Shown: positions 50,281 through 62,580 of the stretch, in pieces | Layout of the letters: every line of letters begins with the position of its first letter | Numbering within the stretch: the first letter of the stretch is position 1 | Assembly (NCBI GenBank): GCA_914767715.1 | Contig: OU612072.1 | Span: 19,096,001-19,160,000, forward strand | Origin: Membranipora membranacea | Lineage: Eukaryota; Bryozoa; Gymnolaemata; Cheilostomatida; Membraniporidae | Reading direction: 5' to 3' | Length of the DNA: 64,000 bases | The notes under the pieces: generated by a model | Seen by the model: only the letters and a program-made list of their open reading frames with translations | Databases searched by the model: none | What the model was told of the DNA's origin: nothing | Translations under genes and position numbers: made by a program

Positions 50281-51539
50281 TAATTCAAATTTAAGCCTGC
50301 CTTTTGGCATGTTTTTTCATGACAAAAGTGGCCCTCGTTAAAAAGGTTGCTGACTCCAAACAAAGAGGAGCAGTCCCGAACGGGTTTCAGTTTCAAAGTC
50401 AGCATGAAATTGCCTATGTTATAGAGCTGGTTAGAGGGAAATCTATTTTTTACACTGGCCGTAAAAAAAACCAAGGGTCCCCCCTCTGTTTCTTTTTTAA
50501 ATTTTAAACTCGCTCTAATTCCTGTTCTATTTATCGTAGGATCTTGATATTCGGGATTTTGAATGAGGCCAATGAGGCCATCAACTGGTCAGAGTTTGAA
50601 AGAATTCCAATTGCTATTTCAAATTTGAGCCTGCCTTTTGGCATGTTTTTTCATGACAAAAGTGACCCTCGTTTAAAAGGTTGCTGACGCCAAACAAGGA
50701 GGTACAGTCCCGAACGGGTTTCAGTTTCAAAATCAGCATGAAATTGCCTACGTTAAAGAGCAGGTTAGAAGGAAATCTATTTTTTAAACTGGCCGTAACA
50801 AAAACCAAGGGTCCCCCTTTGTTACTTTTTTAAATTTTAAACTCCCTCTAATTCCTGTTCTATTTATCATAGGATCTTGATATTCGGGACTTAGAATGAG
50901 GCCAATGAGGCCATCAACTGCTCAGAGTTTGAAAGAATTCCGATTGCTAATTCAAATTTAAGCCTGCCTTTTGGCATGTTTTTTTTATGACAAAAGTGGC
51001 CCTCGTTAAAAAGGTTGCTGACTCCAAACAAAGAGTAGCAGTCCCGAACGGGTTTCAGTTTCAAAGTCAGCATGAAATTGCCTATGTTATAGAGCAGGTT
51101 AGAGGGAAATCTATTTTTTAAACTGGCCGTAAAAAAATCCAAGGGTCCCCCCTCTGTTACTTTTTTAAATTTTAAACTCGCTCTAATTCCTGTTCTATTT
51201 ATCCTAGGATCTTGATATTCGGGATTTTGAATGAGGCCAATGAGGCCATCAACTGGTCAGAGTTTGAAAGAATTCCAATTGCTATTTCAAATTTGAGCCT
51301 GCCTTTTGGCATGTTTTTTCATGACAAAAGTGACCCTCGTTTAAAAGGTTGCTGACGCCAAACAAAGAGGGGCAGTCCCGAACGGGTTTCAGTTTCATAA
51401 TCAGCATGAAATTGCCTACGTTAAAGAGCAGGTTAGAAGGAAATCTATTTTTTAAACTGGCCGTAAAAAAAACCAAGGGTCCCCCTTTGGTACTTTTTAA
51501 AATTTTAAACTCCCTCTAATTCCTGTTCTATTTATCGTA
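50281..51539 (+). repeat. Transitional satellite monomers
   Basis: About four monomers of long-HOR types occur in a different order: GACTCC with GAGCTGG and TTACACTGG (50,451), GTTTAAAAGG with AAGGAGGTACAG (50,697), GACTCC with an eight-T run and AAGAGTAGC (51,032), and GTTTAAAAGG with CATAATCAG (51,395). Their private changes make the stretch recognisable. Confidence 0.75.
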
Positions 51540-53541
51540 GGATCTTGATATTCGGGACTTAGAATGAGGCCAATGAGGCCATCAACTGGTCAGAGTTTGA
51601 AAGAATTCCGATTGCTATTTCAAATTTGAGCCTGCCGTTTGGCATGTTTTTTTATGACAAAAGTGGTCAAGGTTAAAAAGGTTGCTGACGCCAAACAAAG
51701 AGGAGCAATCCCGAACGGGTTTCAGTTTCAAAGTCAGCATGAAATTGACTACGTTATAGAGCAGGTTAGAAGGAAATCAATTTTTTAAACTGGCTGTAAA
51801 AAAGACCAAGGGTCTCCCCTGTGTTACTTTTTAAAATTTTAAACTCGCTCTAATTCCTGTTCTATTTATCGTGGGATCTTGATATTCGGGACTTAGAATG
51901 AGGCCAATGAGGCCATCAACTGCTCAGAGTTTGAAAGAATTCCGATTGCTAATTCAAATTTAAGCCTGCCTTTTGGCATGTTTTTTCATGACAAAAGTGG
52001 CCCTCGTTAAAAAGGTTGCTGACTCCAAACAAAGAGGAGCAGTCCCGAACGGGTTTCAGTTTCAAAGTCAGCATGAAATTGCCTATGTTATAGAGCAGGT
52101 TAGAGGGAAATCTATTTTTTAAACTGGCCGTAACAAAAACCAAGGGTCCCCCTTTGTTACTATTTTAAATTTTAAACTCCCTCTAATTCCTGTTCTATTT
52201 ATCGTAGGATCTTGATATTCGGGACTTAGAATGAGGCCAATGAGGCCATCAACTGGTCAGAGTTTGAAAGAATTCCGATTGCTATTTCAAATTTGAGCCT
52301 GCCGTTTGGCATGTTTTTTTATGACAAAAGTGGTCAAGGTTAAAAAGGTTGCTGACGCCAAACAAAGAGGAGCAATCCCGAACGGGTTTCAGTTTCAAAG
52401 TCAGCATGAAATTGACTACGTTATAGAGCAGGTTAGAAGGAAATCAATTTTTTAAACTGGCTGTAAAAAAGACCAAGGGTCTCCCCTGTGTTACTTTTTT
52501 AAATTTTAAACTCGCTCTAATTCCTGTTCTATTTATCTTGGGATCTTGATATTCGGGACTTAGAATGAGGCCAATGAGGCCATCAACTGCTCAGAGTTTG
52601 AAAGAATTCCGATTGCTAATTCAAATTTAAGCCTGCCTTTTGGCATGTTTTTTCATGACAAAAGTGGCCCTCGTTAAAAAGGTTGCTGACTCCAAACAAA
52701 GAGGAGCAGTCCCGAACGGGTTTCAGTTTCAAAGTCAGCATGAAATTGCCTATGTTATAGAGCAGGTTAGAGGGAAATCTATTTTTTAAACTGGCCGTAA
52801 CAAAAACCAAGGGTCCCCCTTTGTTACTGTTTTAAATTTTAAACTCCCTCTAATTCCTGTTCTATTTATCGTAGGATCTTGATATTCGGGACTTAGAATG
52901 AGGCCAATGAGGCCATCAACTGGTCAGAGTTTGAAAGAATTCCGATTGCTATTTCAAATTTGAGCCTGCCGTTTGGCATGTTTTTTTTATGACAAAAGTG
53001 GTCAAGGTTAAAAAGGTTGCTGACGCCAAACAAAGAGGAGCAATCCCGAACGGGTTTCAGTTTCAAAGTCAGCATGAAATTGACTACGTTATAGAGCAGG
53101 TTAGAAGGAAATCAATTTTTTAAACTGGCTGTAAAAAAGACCAAGGGTCTCCCCTGTGTTACTTTTTTAAATTTTAAACTCGCTCTAATTCCTGTTCTAT
53201 TTATCGTGGGATCTTGATATTCGGGACTTAGAATGAGGCCAATGAGGCCATCAACTGCTCAGAGTTTGAAAGAATTCCGATTGCTAATTCAAATTTAAGC
53301 CTGCCTTTTGGCATGTTTTTTCATGACAAAAGTGGCCCTCGTTAAAAAGGTTGCTGACTCCAAACAAAGAGGAGCAGTCCCGAACGGGTTTCAGTTTCAA
53401 AGTCAGCATGAAATTGCCTATGTTATAGAGCAGGTTAGAGGGAAATCTATTTTTTAAACTGGCCGTAACAAAAACCAAGGGTCCCCCTTTGTTACTTTTT
53501 TAAATTTTAAACTCCCTCTAATTCCTGTTCTATATATCGTA
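51540..53541 (+). repeat. Dimer HOR, three tandem copies (about 667 bp)
   Basis: Units begin near 51,540, 52,207 and 52,875. Each pairs a GTGGTCAAGG / GGTCTCCCCTGTG monomer with a CAAATTTAAGCC / GACTCC / GTAACAAAAACC monomer. The same pair occurs once per long HOR copy (about 40.87, 45.54 and 49.54 kb) and again at about 59.89 kb. Copies differ by single changes such as an eight-T run near 52,981, ATCTTGGG near 52,536 and TACTATTTT versus TACTGTTTT at the unit ends. Confidence 0.86.
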
Positions 53542-54869
53542 GGATCTTGATATTCGGGACTTAGAATGAGGCCAATGAGGCCATCAACTGCTCAGAGTTT
53601 GAAAGAATTCCGATTGCTAATTCAAATTTAAGCCTGCCTTTTGGCATGTTTTTTCATGACAAAAGTGGCCCTCGTTAAAAAGGTTGCTGACTCCAAACAA
53701 AGAGGAGCAGTCCCGAACGGGTTTCAGTTTCAAAGTCAGCATGAAATTGCCTATGTTATAGAGCTGGTTAGAGGGAAATCTATTTTTTAAACTGGCCGTA
53801 AAAAAAACCAAGGGTCCCCCCTCTGTTACTTTTTTAAATTTTAAACTCCCTCTAATTCCTGTTCTATTTATCGTAGGATCTTGATATTCGGGACTTAGAA
53901 TGAGGCCAATGAGGCCATCAACTGCTCAGAGTTTGAAAGAATTCCGATTGCTAATTCAAATTTAAGCCTGCCTTTTGGCATGTTTTTTCATGACAAAAGT
54001 GGCCCTCGTTAAAAAGGTTGCTGACTCCAAACAAAGAGGAGCAGTCCCGAACGGGTTTCAGTTTCAAAGTCAGCATGAATTTGCCTATGTTATAGAGCTG
54101 GTTAGAGGGAAATCTATTTTTTAAACTGGCCGTAAAAAAAACCAAGGGTCCCCCCTCTGTTACTTTTTTAAATTTTAAACTCGCTCTAATTCCTGTTCTA
54201 TTTATCCTAGGATCTTGATATTCGGGACTTAGAATGAGGCCAATGAGGCCATCAACTGCTCAGAGTTTGAAAGAATTCCGATTGCTAATTCAAATTTAAG
54301 CCTGCCTTTTGGCATGTTTTTTCATGACAAAAGTGGCCCTCGTTAAAAAGGTTGCTGACTCCAAACAAAGAGGAGCAGTCCCGAACGGGTTTCAGTTTCA
54401 AAGTCAGCATGAAATTGCCTATGTTATAGAGCAGGTTAGAGGGAAATCTATTTTTTAAACTGGCCGTAAAAAAAACCAAGGGTCCCCCCTCTGTTACTTT
54501 TTTAAATTTTAAACTCGCTCTAATTCCTGTTCTATTTATCCTAGGATCTTGATATTCGGGATTTTGAATGAGGCCAATGAGGCCATCAACTGGTCAGAGT
54601 TTGAAAGAATTCCAATTGCTATTTCAAATTTGAGCCTACCTTTTGGCATGTTTTTTCACGACAAAAGTGGCCCTCGTTAAAAAGGTTGCTGACGCCAAAC
54701 AAAGAGGGGCAGTCCCGAACGGGTTTCAGTTTCAAAGTCAACATGAAATTGCCTACGTGATAGAGCAGGTTAGAAGAAAATCTCTTTTTTAACCTGGCCG
54801 TAAAAAAAACCAAGGGTCCCCCCTTTGTTACTTTTTTAAATTTTAAACTCGCTCTAATTCCTGTTCTAT

Positions 54870-55203
54870 TTATCGTAGGATCTTGATATTCGGGACTTAG
54901 AATGAGGCCAATGAAGCCATCAACTGGTCAGAGTTTGAAAGAATTCCGATTGCTATTTCAAATTTGAGCCTGCCTTTTGGCATGTTTTTTCATGACAAAA
55001 GTGGCCCTCGTTAAAAAGGTTGCTGACTCCAAACAAAGAGGAGCAGTCCCGAACGGGTTTCAGTTTCAAAGTCAGCATGAAATTGACTACGTTATAGAGC
55101 AGGTTAGAAGGAAATCAATTTTTTAAACTGGCTGTAAAAAAGACCAAGGGTCTCCCCTGTGTTACTTTTTTAAATTTTAAACTCGCTCTAATTCCTGTTC
55201 TAT
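54870..55203 (+). repeat. Chimeric monomer joining two HOR orders
   Basis: The 5' part (AATGAAGCC, GACTCC with T at 55,028, AGCAGTCCC) matches the monomer type at about 57.25 and 59.25 kb. The 3' part (CGAACGGG, ATTGACTACG, GGCTGTAAAAAAGACC, GGTCTCCCC) matches the GTGGTCAAGG type. If the left parent carried CGAACGAG as at 57,390, the join lies in 55,047-55,055. Confidence 0.75.
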
Positions 55204-56220
55204 TTATCGTGGGATCTTGATATTCGGGACTTAGAATGAGGCCAATGAGGCCATCAACTGCTCAGAGTTTGAAAGAATTCCGATTGCTAATTCAAATTTA
55301 AGCCTGCCTTTTGGCATGTTTTTTCATGACAAAAGTGGCCCTCGTTAAAAAGGTTGCTGACTCCAAACAAAGAGGAGCAGTCCCGAACGGGTTTCAGTTT
55401 CAAAGTCAGCATGAAATTGCCTATGTTATAGAGCAGGTTAGAGGGAAATCTATTTTTTAAACTGGCCGTAACAAAAACCAAGGGTCCCCCTTTGTTACTT
55501 TTTTAAATTTTAAACTCCCTCTAATTCCTGTTCTATATATCGTAGGATCTTGATATTCGGGACTTAGAATGAGGCCAATGAGGCCATCAACTGCTCAGAG
55601 TTTGAAAGAATTCCGATTGCTAATTCAAATTTAAGCCTGCCTTTTGGCATGTTTTTTCATGACAAAAGTGGCCCTCGTTAAAAAGGTTGCTGACTCCAAA
55701 CAAAGAGGAGCAGTCCCGAACGGGTTTCAGTTTCAAAGTCAGCATGAAATTGCCTATGTTATAGAGCTGGTTAGAGGGAAATCTATTTTTTAAACTGGCC
55801 GTAAAAAAAACCAAGGGTCCCCCCTCTGTTACTTTTTTAAATTTTAAACTCCCTCTAATTCCTGTTCTATTTATCGTAGGATCTTGATATTCGGGACTTA
55901 GAATGAGGCCAATGAGGCCATCAACTGCTCAGAGTTTGAAAGAATTCCGATTGCTAATTCAAATTTAAGCCTGCCTTTTGGCATGTTTTTTCATGACAAA
56001 AGTGGCCCTCGTTAAAAAGGTTGCTGACTCCAAACAAAGAGGAGCAGTCCCGAACGGGTTTCAGTTTCAAAGTCAGCATGAATTTGCCTATGTTATAGAG
56101 CTGGTTAGAGGGAAATCTATTTTTTAAACTGGCCGTAAAAAAAACCAAGGGTCCCCCCTCTGTTACTTTTTTAAATTTTAAACTCGCTCTAATTCCTGTT
56201 CTATTTATCCTAGGATCTTG

Positions 56221-56888
56221 ATATTCGGGACTTAGAATGAGGCCAATGAGGCCATCAACTGCTCAGAGTTTGAAAGAATTCCGATTGCTAATTCAAATTT
56301 AAGCCTGCCTTTTGGCATGTTTTTTCATGACAAAAGTGGCCCTCGTTAAAAAGGTTGCTGACTCCAAACAAAGAGGAGCAGTCCCGAACGGGTTTCAGTT
56401 TCAAAGTCAGCATGAAATTGCCTATGTTATAGAGCAGGTTAGAGGGAAATCTATTTTTTAAACTGGCCGTAAAAAAAACCAAGGGTCCCCCCTCTGTTAC
56501 TTTTTTAAATTTTAAACTCGCTCTAATTCCTGTTCTATTTATCCTAGGATCTTGATATTCGGGACTTAGAATGAGGCCAATGAGGCCATCAACTGCTCAG
56601 AGTTTGAAAGAATTCCGATTGCTAATTCAAATTTAAGCCTGCCTTTTGGCATGTTTTTTCATGACAAAAGTGGCCCTCGTTAAAAAGGTTGCTGACTCCA
56701 AACAAAGAGGAGCAGTCCCGAACGGGTTTCAGTTTCAAAGTCAGCATGAAATTGCCTATGTTATAGAGCAGGTTAGAGGGAAATCTATTTTTTAAACTGG
56801 CCGTAAAAAAAACCAAGGGTCCCCCCTCTGTTACTTTTTTAAATTTTAAACTCGCTCTAATTCCTGTTCTATTTATCCTAGGATCTTG
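56221..56888 (+). repeat. Tandem monomer pair, identical by eye
   Basis: The monomers at 56,221-56,554 and 56,555-56,888 read identically along their full 334 bp in my comparison, and the single copy at about 54,218-54,551 looks the same. Both carry CTGCTCAG, CAAATTTAAGCC, GACTCC, CTATGTT and CCTCTG. It is a one-unit gain relative to the preceding 6-monomer copy and probably one of the youngest events in the window. Confidence 0.85.
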
Positions 56889-59800
56889 ATATTCGGGATT
56901 TTGAATGAGGCCAATGAGGCCATCAACTGGTCAGAGTTTGAAAGAATTCCAATTGCTATTTCAAATTTGAGCCTACCTTTTGGCATGTTTTTTCACGACA
57001 AAAGTGGCCCTCGTTAAAAAGGTTGCTGACGCCAAACAAAGAGGGGCAGTCCCGAACGGGTTTCAGTTTCAAAGTCAGCATGAAATTGCCTACGTGATAG
57101 AGCAGGTTAGAAGAAAATCTCTTTTTTAACCTGGCCGTAAAAAAAACCAAGGGTCCCCCCTTTGTTACTTTTTTAAATTTTAAACTCGCTCTAATTCCTG
57201 TTCTATTTATCGTAGGATCTTGATATTCGGGACTTAGAATGAGGCCAATGAAGCCATCAACTGGTCAGATTTTGAAAGAATTCCGATTGCTATTTCAAAT
57301 TTGAGCCTGCCTTTTGGCATGTTTTTTCATGACAAAAGTGGCCCTCGTTAAAAAGGTTGCTGACTCCAAACAAAGAGGAGCAGTCCCGAACGAGTTTCAG
57401 TTTCAAAGTCAGCATGAAATTGCCTATGTTATAGAGCAGGTTAGAGGGAAATCTATTTTTTAAACTGGCCGTAAAAAAAACCAAGGGTCCCCCCTCTGTT
57501 ACTTTTTTAAATTATAAACTCGCTCTAATTCCTGTTCTATTTATCGTAGGATCTTGATATTCGGGATTTTGAATGAGGCTAATGAGGCCATCAACTGGTC
57601 AGAGTTTGAAAGAATTCCAATTGCTATTTCAAATTTGAGCCTGCCTTTTGGCATGTTTTTTCATGACAAAAGTGACCCTCGTTTAAAAGGTTGCTGACGC
57701 CAAACAAAGAGGGGCAGTCCCTAACGGGTTTCAGTTTCATAATCAGCATGAAATTGCCTACGTTAAAGAGCAGGTTAGAAGGAAATCTATTTTTTAAACT
57801 GGCCGTAAAAAAAACCAAGGGTCCCCCCTCTGTTACTTTTTTAAAGTTTAAACTCGCTCTAATTCCTGTTCTATTTATCCTAGGATCTTGATATTCGGGA
57901 TTTTGAATGAGGCCAATGAGGCCATCAACTGGTCAGAGTTTGAAAGAATTCCAATTGCTATTTCAAATTTGAGCCTGCCTTTTGGCATGTTTTTTCATGA
58001 CAAAAGTGACCCTCGTTTAAAAGGTTGCTGACGCCAAACAAGGAGGGGCAGTCCCGAACGGGTTTCAGTTTCAAAATCAGCATGAAATTGCCTACGTTAA
58101 AGAGCAGGTTAGAAGGAAATCTATTTTTTAAACTGGCCGTAACAAAAACCAAGGGTCCCCCTTTGTTACTTTTTTAAATTTTAAACTCCCTCTAATTCCT
58201 GTTCTATTTATCGTAGGATCTTGATATTCGGGACTTAGAATGAGGCCAATGAGGCCATCAACTGCTCAGAGTTTCAAAGAATTCCGATTGCTAATTCAAA
58301 TTTAAGCCTGCCTTTTGGCATGTTTTTTCATGACAAAAGTGGCCCTCGTTAAAAAAGGTTGCTGACTCCAAACAAAGAAGAGCAGTCCCGAACGGGTTTC
58401 AGTTTCAAAGTCAGCATGAAATTGCCTATGTTATAGAGCAGGTTAGAGGGAAATCTACTTTTTAAACTGGCCGTAAAAAAAACCAAGGGTCCCCCCTCTG
58501 TTACTTTTTTAAAGTTTAAACTCGCTCTAATTCCTGTTCTATTTATCCTAGGATCTTGATATTCGGGATTTTGAATGAGGCCAATGAGGCCATCAGCTGG
58601 TCAGAGTTTGAAAGAATTCCGATTGCTATTTCAAATTTGAGCCTGCCTTTTGGCATGTTTTTTCATGACAAAAGTGACCCTCGTTTAAAAGGTTGCTGAC
58701 GCCAAACAAAGAGGGGCAGTCCCGAACGGGTTTCAAATTCAAAATCAGCATGAAATTACCTACGTTAAAGAGCAGGTTAGAAGGAAATCTATTTTTTAAA
58801 CTGGCCGTAAAAAAAACCAAGGGTCCCCCTTTGTTACTTTTTTAAATTTTAAACTCCCTCTAATTCCTGTTCTATTTATCGTAGGATCTTGATATTCGGG
58901 ACTTAGAATGAGGCCAATGAGGCCATCAACTGGTCAGAGTTTGAAAGAATTCCAATTGCTATTTCAAATTTGAGCCTACCTTTTGGCATGTTTTTTCACG
59001 ACAAAAGTGGCCCTCGTTAAAAAGGTTGCTGACGCCAAACAAAGAGGGGCAGTCCCGAACGGGTTTCAGTTTCAAAGTCAGCATGAAATTGCCTACGTGA
59101 TAGAGCAGGTTAGAAGAAAATCTCTTTTTTAACCTGGCCGTAAAAAAAACCAAGGGTCCCCCCTTTGTTACTTTTTTAAATTTTAAACTCGCTCTAATTC
59201 CTGTTCTATTTATCGTAGGATCTTGATATTCGGGACTTAGAATGAGGCCAATGAAGCCATCAACTGGTCAGAGTTTGAAAGAATTCCGATTGCTATTTCA
59301 AATTTGAGCCTGCCTTTTGGCATGTTTTTTCATGACAAAAGTGGCCCTCGTTAAAAAGGTTGCTGACTCCAAACAAAGAGGAGCAGTCCCGAACGAGTTT
59401 CAGTTTCAAAGTCAGCATGAAATTGCCTATGTTATAGAGCAGGTTAGAGGGAAATCTATTTTTTAAACTGGCCGTAAAAAAAACCAAGGGTCCCCCCTCT
59501 GTTACTTTTTTAAATTATAAACTCGCTCTAATTCCTGTTCTATTTATCGTAGGATCTTGATATTCGGGATTTTGAATGAGGCTAATGAGGCCATCAACTG
59601 GTCAGAGTTTGAAACAATTCCAATTGCTATTTCAAATTTGAGCCTGCCTTTTGGCATGTTTTTTCATGACAAAAGTGACCCTCGTTTAAAAGGTTGCTGA
59701 CGCCAAACAAAGAGGGGCAGTCCCGAACGGGTTTCAGTTTCATAATCAGCATGAAATTGCCTACGTTAAAGAGCAGGTTAGAAGGAAATCTATTTTTTAA

Positions 59801-60550
59801 ACTGGCCGTAAAAAAAACCAAGGGTCCCCCTTTGGTACTTTTTTAAATTTTAAACTCCCTCTAATTCCTGTTCTATTTATCGTAGGATCTTGATATTCGG
59901 GACTTAGAATGAGGCCAATGAGGCCATCAACTGGTCAGAGTTTGAAAGAATTCCGATTGCTATTTCAAATTTGAGCCTGCCGTTTGGCATGTTTTTTTAT
60001 GACAAAAGTGGTCAAGGTTAAAAAGGTTGCTGACGCCAAACAAAGAGGAGCAATCCCGAACGGGTTTCAGTTTCAAAGTCAGCATGAAATTGACTACGTT
60101 ATAGAGCAGGTTAGAAGGAAATCAATTTTTTAAACTGGCTGTAAAAAAGACCAAGGGTCTCCCCTGTGTTACTTTTTTAAATTTTAAACTCGCTCTAATT
60201 CCTGTTCTATTTATCGTGGGATCTTGATATTCGGGACTTAGAATGAGGCCAATGAGGCCATCAACTGCTCAGAGTTTGAAAGAATTCCGATTGCTAATTC
60301 AAATTTAAGCCTGCCTTTTGGCATGTTTTTTCATGACAAAAGTGGCCCTCGTTAAAAAGGTTGCTGACTCCAAACAAAGAGGAGCAGTCCCGAACGGGTT
60401 TCAGTTTCAAAGTCAGCATGAAATTGCCTATGTTATAGAGCAGGTTAGAGGGAAATCTATTTTTTAAACTGGCCGTAACAAAAACCAAGGGTCCCCCTTT
60501 GTTACTTTTTTAAATTTTAAACTCCCTCTAATTCCTGTTCTATTTATCGT
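56880..60550 (+). repeat. 6-monomer spaced repeat, CACGAC block and dimer
   Basis: The CACGAC, AATGAAGCC/CGAACGAG and AGGCTAATG/CATAATCAG monomers at about 56.96-57.8 kb recur at about 58.96-59.8 kb (2,003 bp). Shared rare states are TTTTTTAACCTGG and TTAAATTATAAAC (57,511 and 59,511). The second copy continues into the GTGGTCAAGG dimer (59.89-60.55 kb), as in the long HOR. The first continues into GTTTAAAAGG monomers at 57.9 kb. Confidence 0.82.
57880..58880 (+). repeat. Three-monomer segment duplicated 3.34 kb downstream
   Basis: The segment around 57.88-58.88 kb matches 61.22-62.22 kb, about 3,336 bp (ten units) apart. Shared states are CAAGGAGGGG, TTTAAAGTTTAAAC (58,510 and 61,846), CATCAGCTGG (58,591 and 61,928) and TTTCAAATTCAAAATCAG (58,731 and 62,068). 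Differences include an extra A in the A-run at 58,350 and TTTCAAAG at 58,273. Confidence 0.82.
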
Positions 60551-62580
60551 AGGATCTTGATATTCGGGACTTAGAATGAGGCCAATGAGGCCATCAACTG
60601 CTCAGAGTTTGAAAGAATTCCGATTGCTAATTCAAATTTAAGCCTGCCTTTTGGCATGTTTTTTCATGACAAAAGTGGCCCTCGTTAAAAAGGTTGCTGA
60701 CTCCAAACAAAGAGGAGCAGTCCCGAACGGGTTTCAGTTTCAAAGTCAGCATGAAATTGCCTATGTTATAGAGCTGGTTAGAGGGAAATCTATTTTTTAA
60801 ACTGGCCGTAAAAAAAACCAAGGGTCCCCCCTCTGTTACTTTTTTAAATTTTAAACTCGCTCTAATTCCTGTTCTATTTATCGTAGGATCTTGATATTCG
60901 GGATTTTGAATGAGGCCAATGAGGCCATCAACTGGTCAGAGTTTGAAAGAATTCCAATTGCTATTTCAAATTTGAGCCTGCCTTTTGGCATGTTTTTTCA
61001 TGACAAAAGTGGCCCTCGTTAAAAAGGTTGCTGACTCCAAACAAAGAGGAGCAGTCCCGAACGGGTTTCAGTTTCAAAGTCAGCATGAAATTGCCTATGT
61101 TATAGAGCTGGTTAGAGGGAAATCTATTTTTTAAACTGGCCGTAAAAAAAACCAAGGGTCCCCCCTCTGTTACTTTTTTAAATTTTAAACTCGCTCTAAT
61201 TCCTGTTCTATTTATCGTAGGATCTTGATATTCGGGATTTTGAATGAGGCCAATGAGGCCATCAACTGGTCAGAGTTTGAAAGAATTCCAATTGCTATTT
61301 CAAATTTGAGCCTGCCTTTTGGCATGTTGTTTCATGACAAAAGTGACCCTCGTTTAAAAGGTTGCTGACGCCAAACAAGGAGGGGCAGTCCCGAACGGGT
61401 TTCAGTTTCAAAATCAGCATGAAATTGCCTACGTTAAAGAGCAGGTTAGAAGGAAATCTATTTTTTAAACTGGCCGTAACAAAAACCAAGGGTCCCCCTT
61501 TGTTACTTTTTTAAATTTTAAACTCCCTCTAATTCCTGTTCTATTTATCGTAGGATCTTGATATTCGGGACTTAGAATGAGGCCAATGCGGCCATCAACT
61601 GCTCAGAGTTTGAAAGAATTCCGATTGCTAATTCAAATTTAAGCCTGCCTTTTGGCATGTTTTTTCATGACAAAAGTGGCCCTCGTTAAAAAGGTTGCTG
61701 ACTCCAAACAAAGAGGAGCAGTCCCGAACGGGTTTCAGTTTCAAAGTCAGCATGAAATTGCCTATGTTATAGAGCAGGTTAGAGGGAAATCTATTTTTTA
61801 AACTGGCCGTAAAAAAAACCAAGGGTCCCCCCTCTGTTACTTTTTTAAAGTTTAAACTCGCTCTAATTCCTGTTCTATTTATCCTAGGATCTTGATATTC
61901 GGGATTTTGAATGAGGCCAATGAGGCCATCAGCTGGTCAGAGTTTGAAAGAATTCCGATTGCTATTTCAAATTTGAGCCTGCCTTTTGGCATGTTTTTTC
62001 ATGACAAAAGTGACCCTCGTTTAAAAGGTTGCTGACGCCAAACAAAGAGGGGCAGTCCCGAACGGGTTTCAAATTCAAAATCAGCATGAATTTACCTACG
62101 TTAAAGAGCAGGTTAGAAGGAAATCTATTTTTTAAACTGGCCGTAAAAAAAACCAAGGGTCCCCCTTTGTTACTTTTTTAAATTTTAAACTCCCTCTAAT
62201 TCCTGTTCTATTTATCGTAGGATCTTGATATTCGGGACTTAGAATGAGGCCAATGAGGCCATCAACTGCTCAGAGTTTGAAAGAATTCCGATTGCTAATT
62301 CAAATTTAAGCCTGCCTTTTGGCATGTTTTTTCATGACAAAAGTGGCCCTCGTTAAAAAGGTTGCTGACTCCAAACAAAGAGGAGCAGTCCCGAACGGGT
62401 TTCAGTTTCAAAGTCAGCATGAAATTGCCTATGTTATAGAGCAGGTTAGAGGGAAATCTATTTTTTAAACTGGCCGTAAAAAAAACCAAGGGTCCCCCCT
62501 CTGTTACTTTTTTAAATTTTAAACTCGCTCTAATTCCTGTTCTATTTATCCTAGGATCTTGATATTCGGGATTTTGAATG
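60551..62580 (+). repeat. Right-hand monomers including the second copy of the trimer
   Basis: GACTCC/GAGCTGG monomers (about 60.6 and 61.0 kb), then the trimer at 61.22-62.22 kb, then a GACTCC monomer at 62.3 kb. They are long-HOR types in a locally different order. Private changes include GTTGTTTCATG (61,327) and AATGCGGCC (61,586). Confidence 0.75.

Larger units (their letters stand above)
53542..57213 (+). repeat. 6- and 7-monomer repeats
   Basis: About 53.21-55.21 kb is repeated from 55.21 kb (2,003 bp, six units). Shared states include TCTATATATCG (53,530 and 55,533), GAGCTGG monomers, CATGAATTTGCC (54,077 and 56,080) and TTTTTTCACGAC with TTTTTTAACCTGG (54,791 and 57,127). The second copy is one monomer longer because of the tandem duplication at 56.2-56.9 kb, so the CACGAC monomers are seven units apart. 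Confidence 0.84.
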
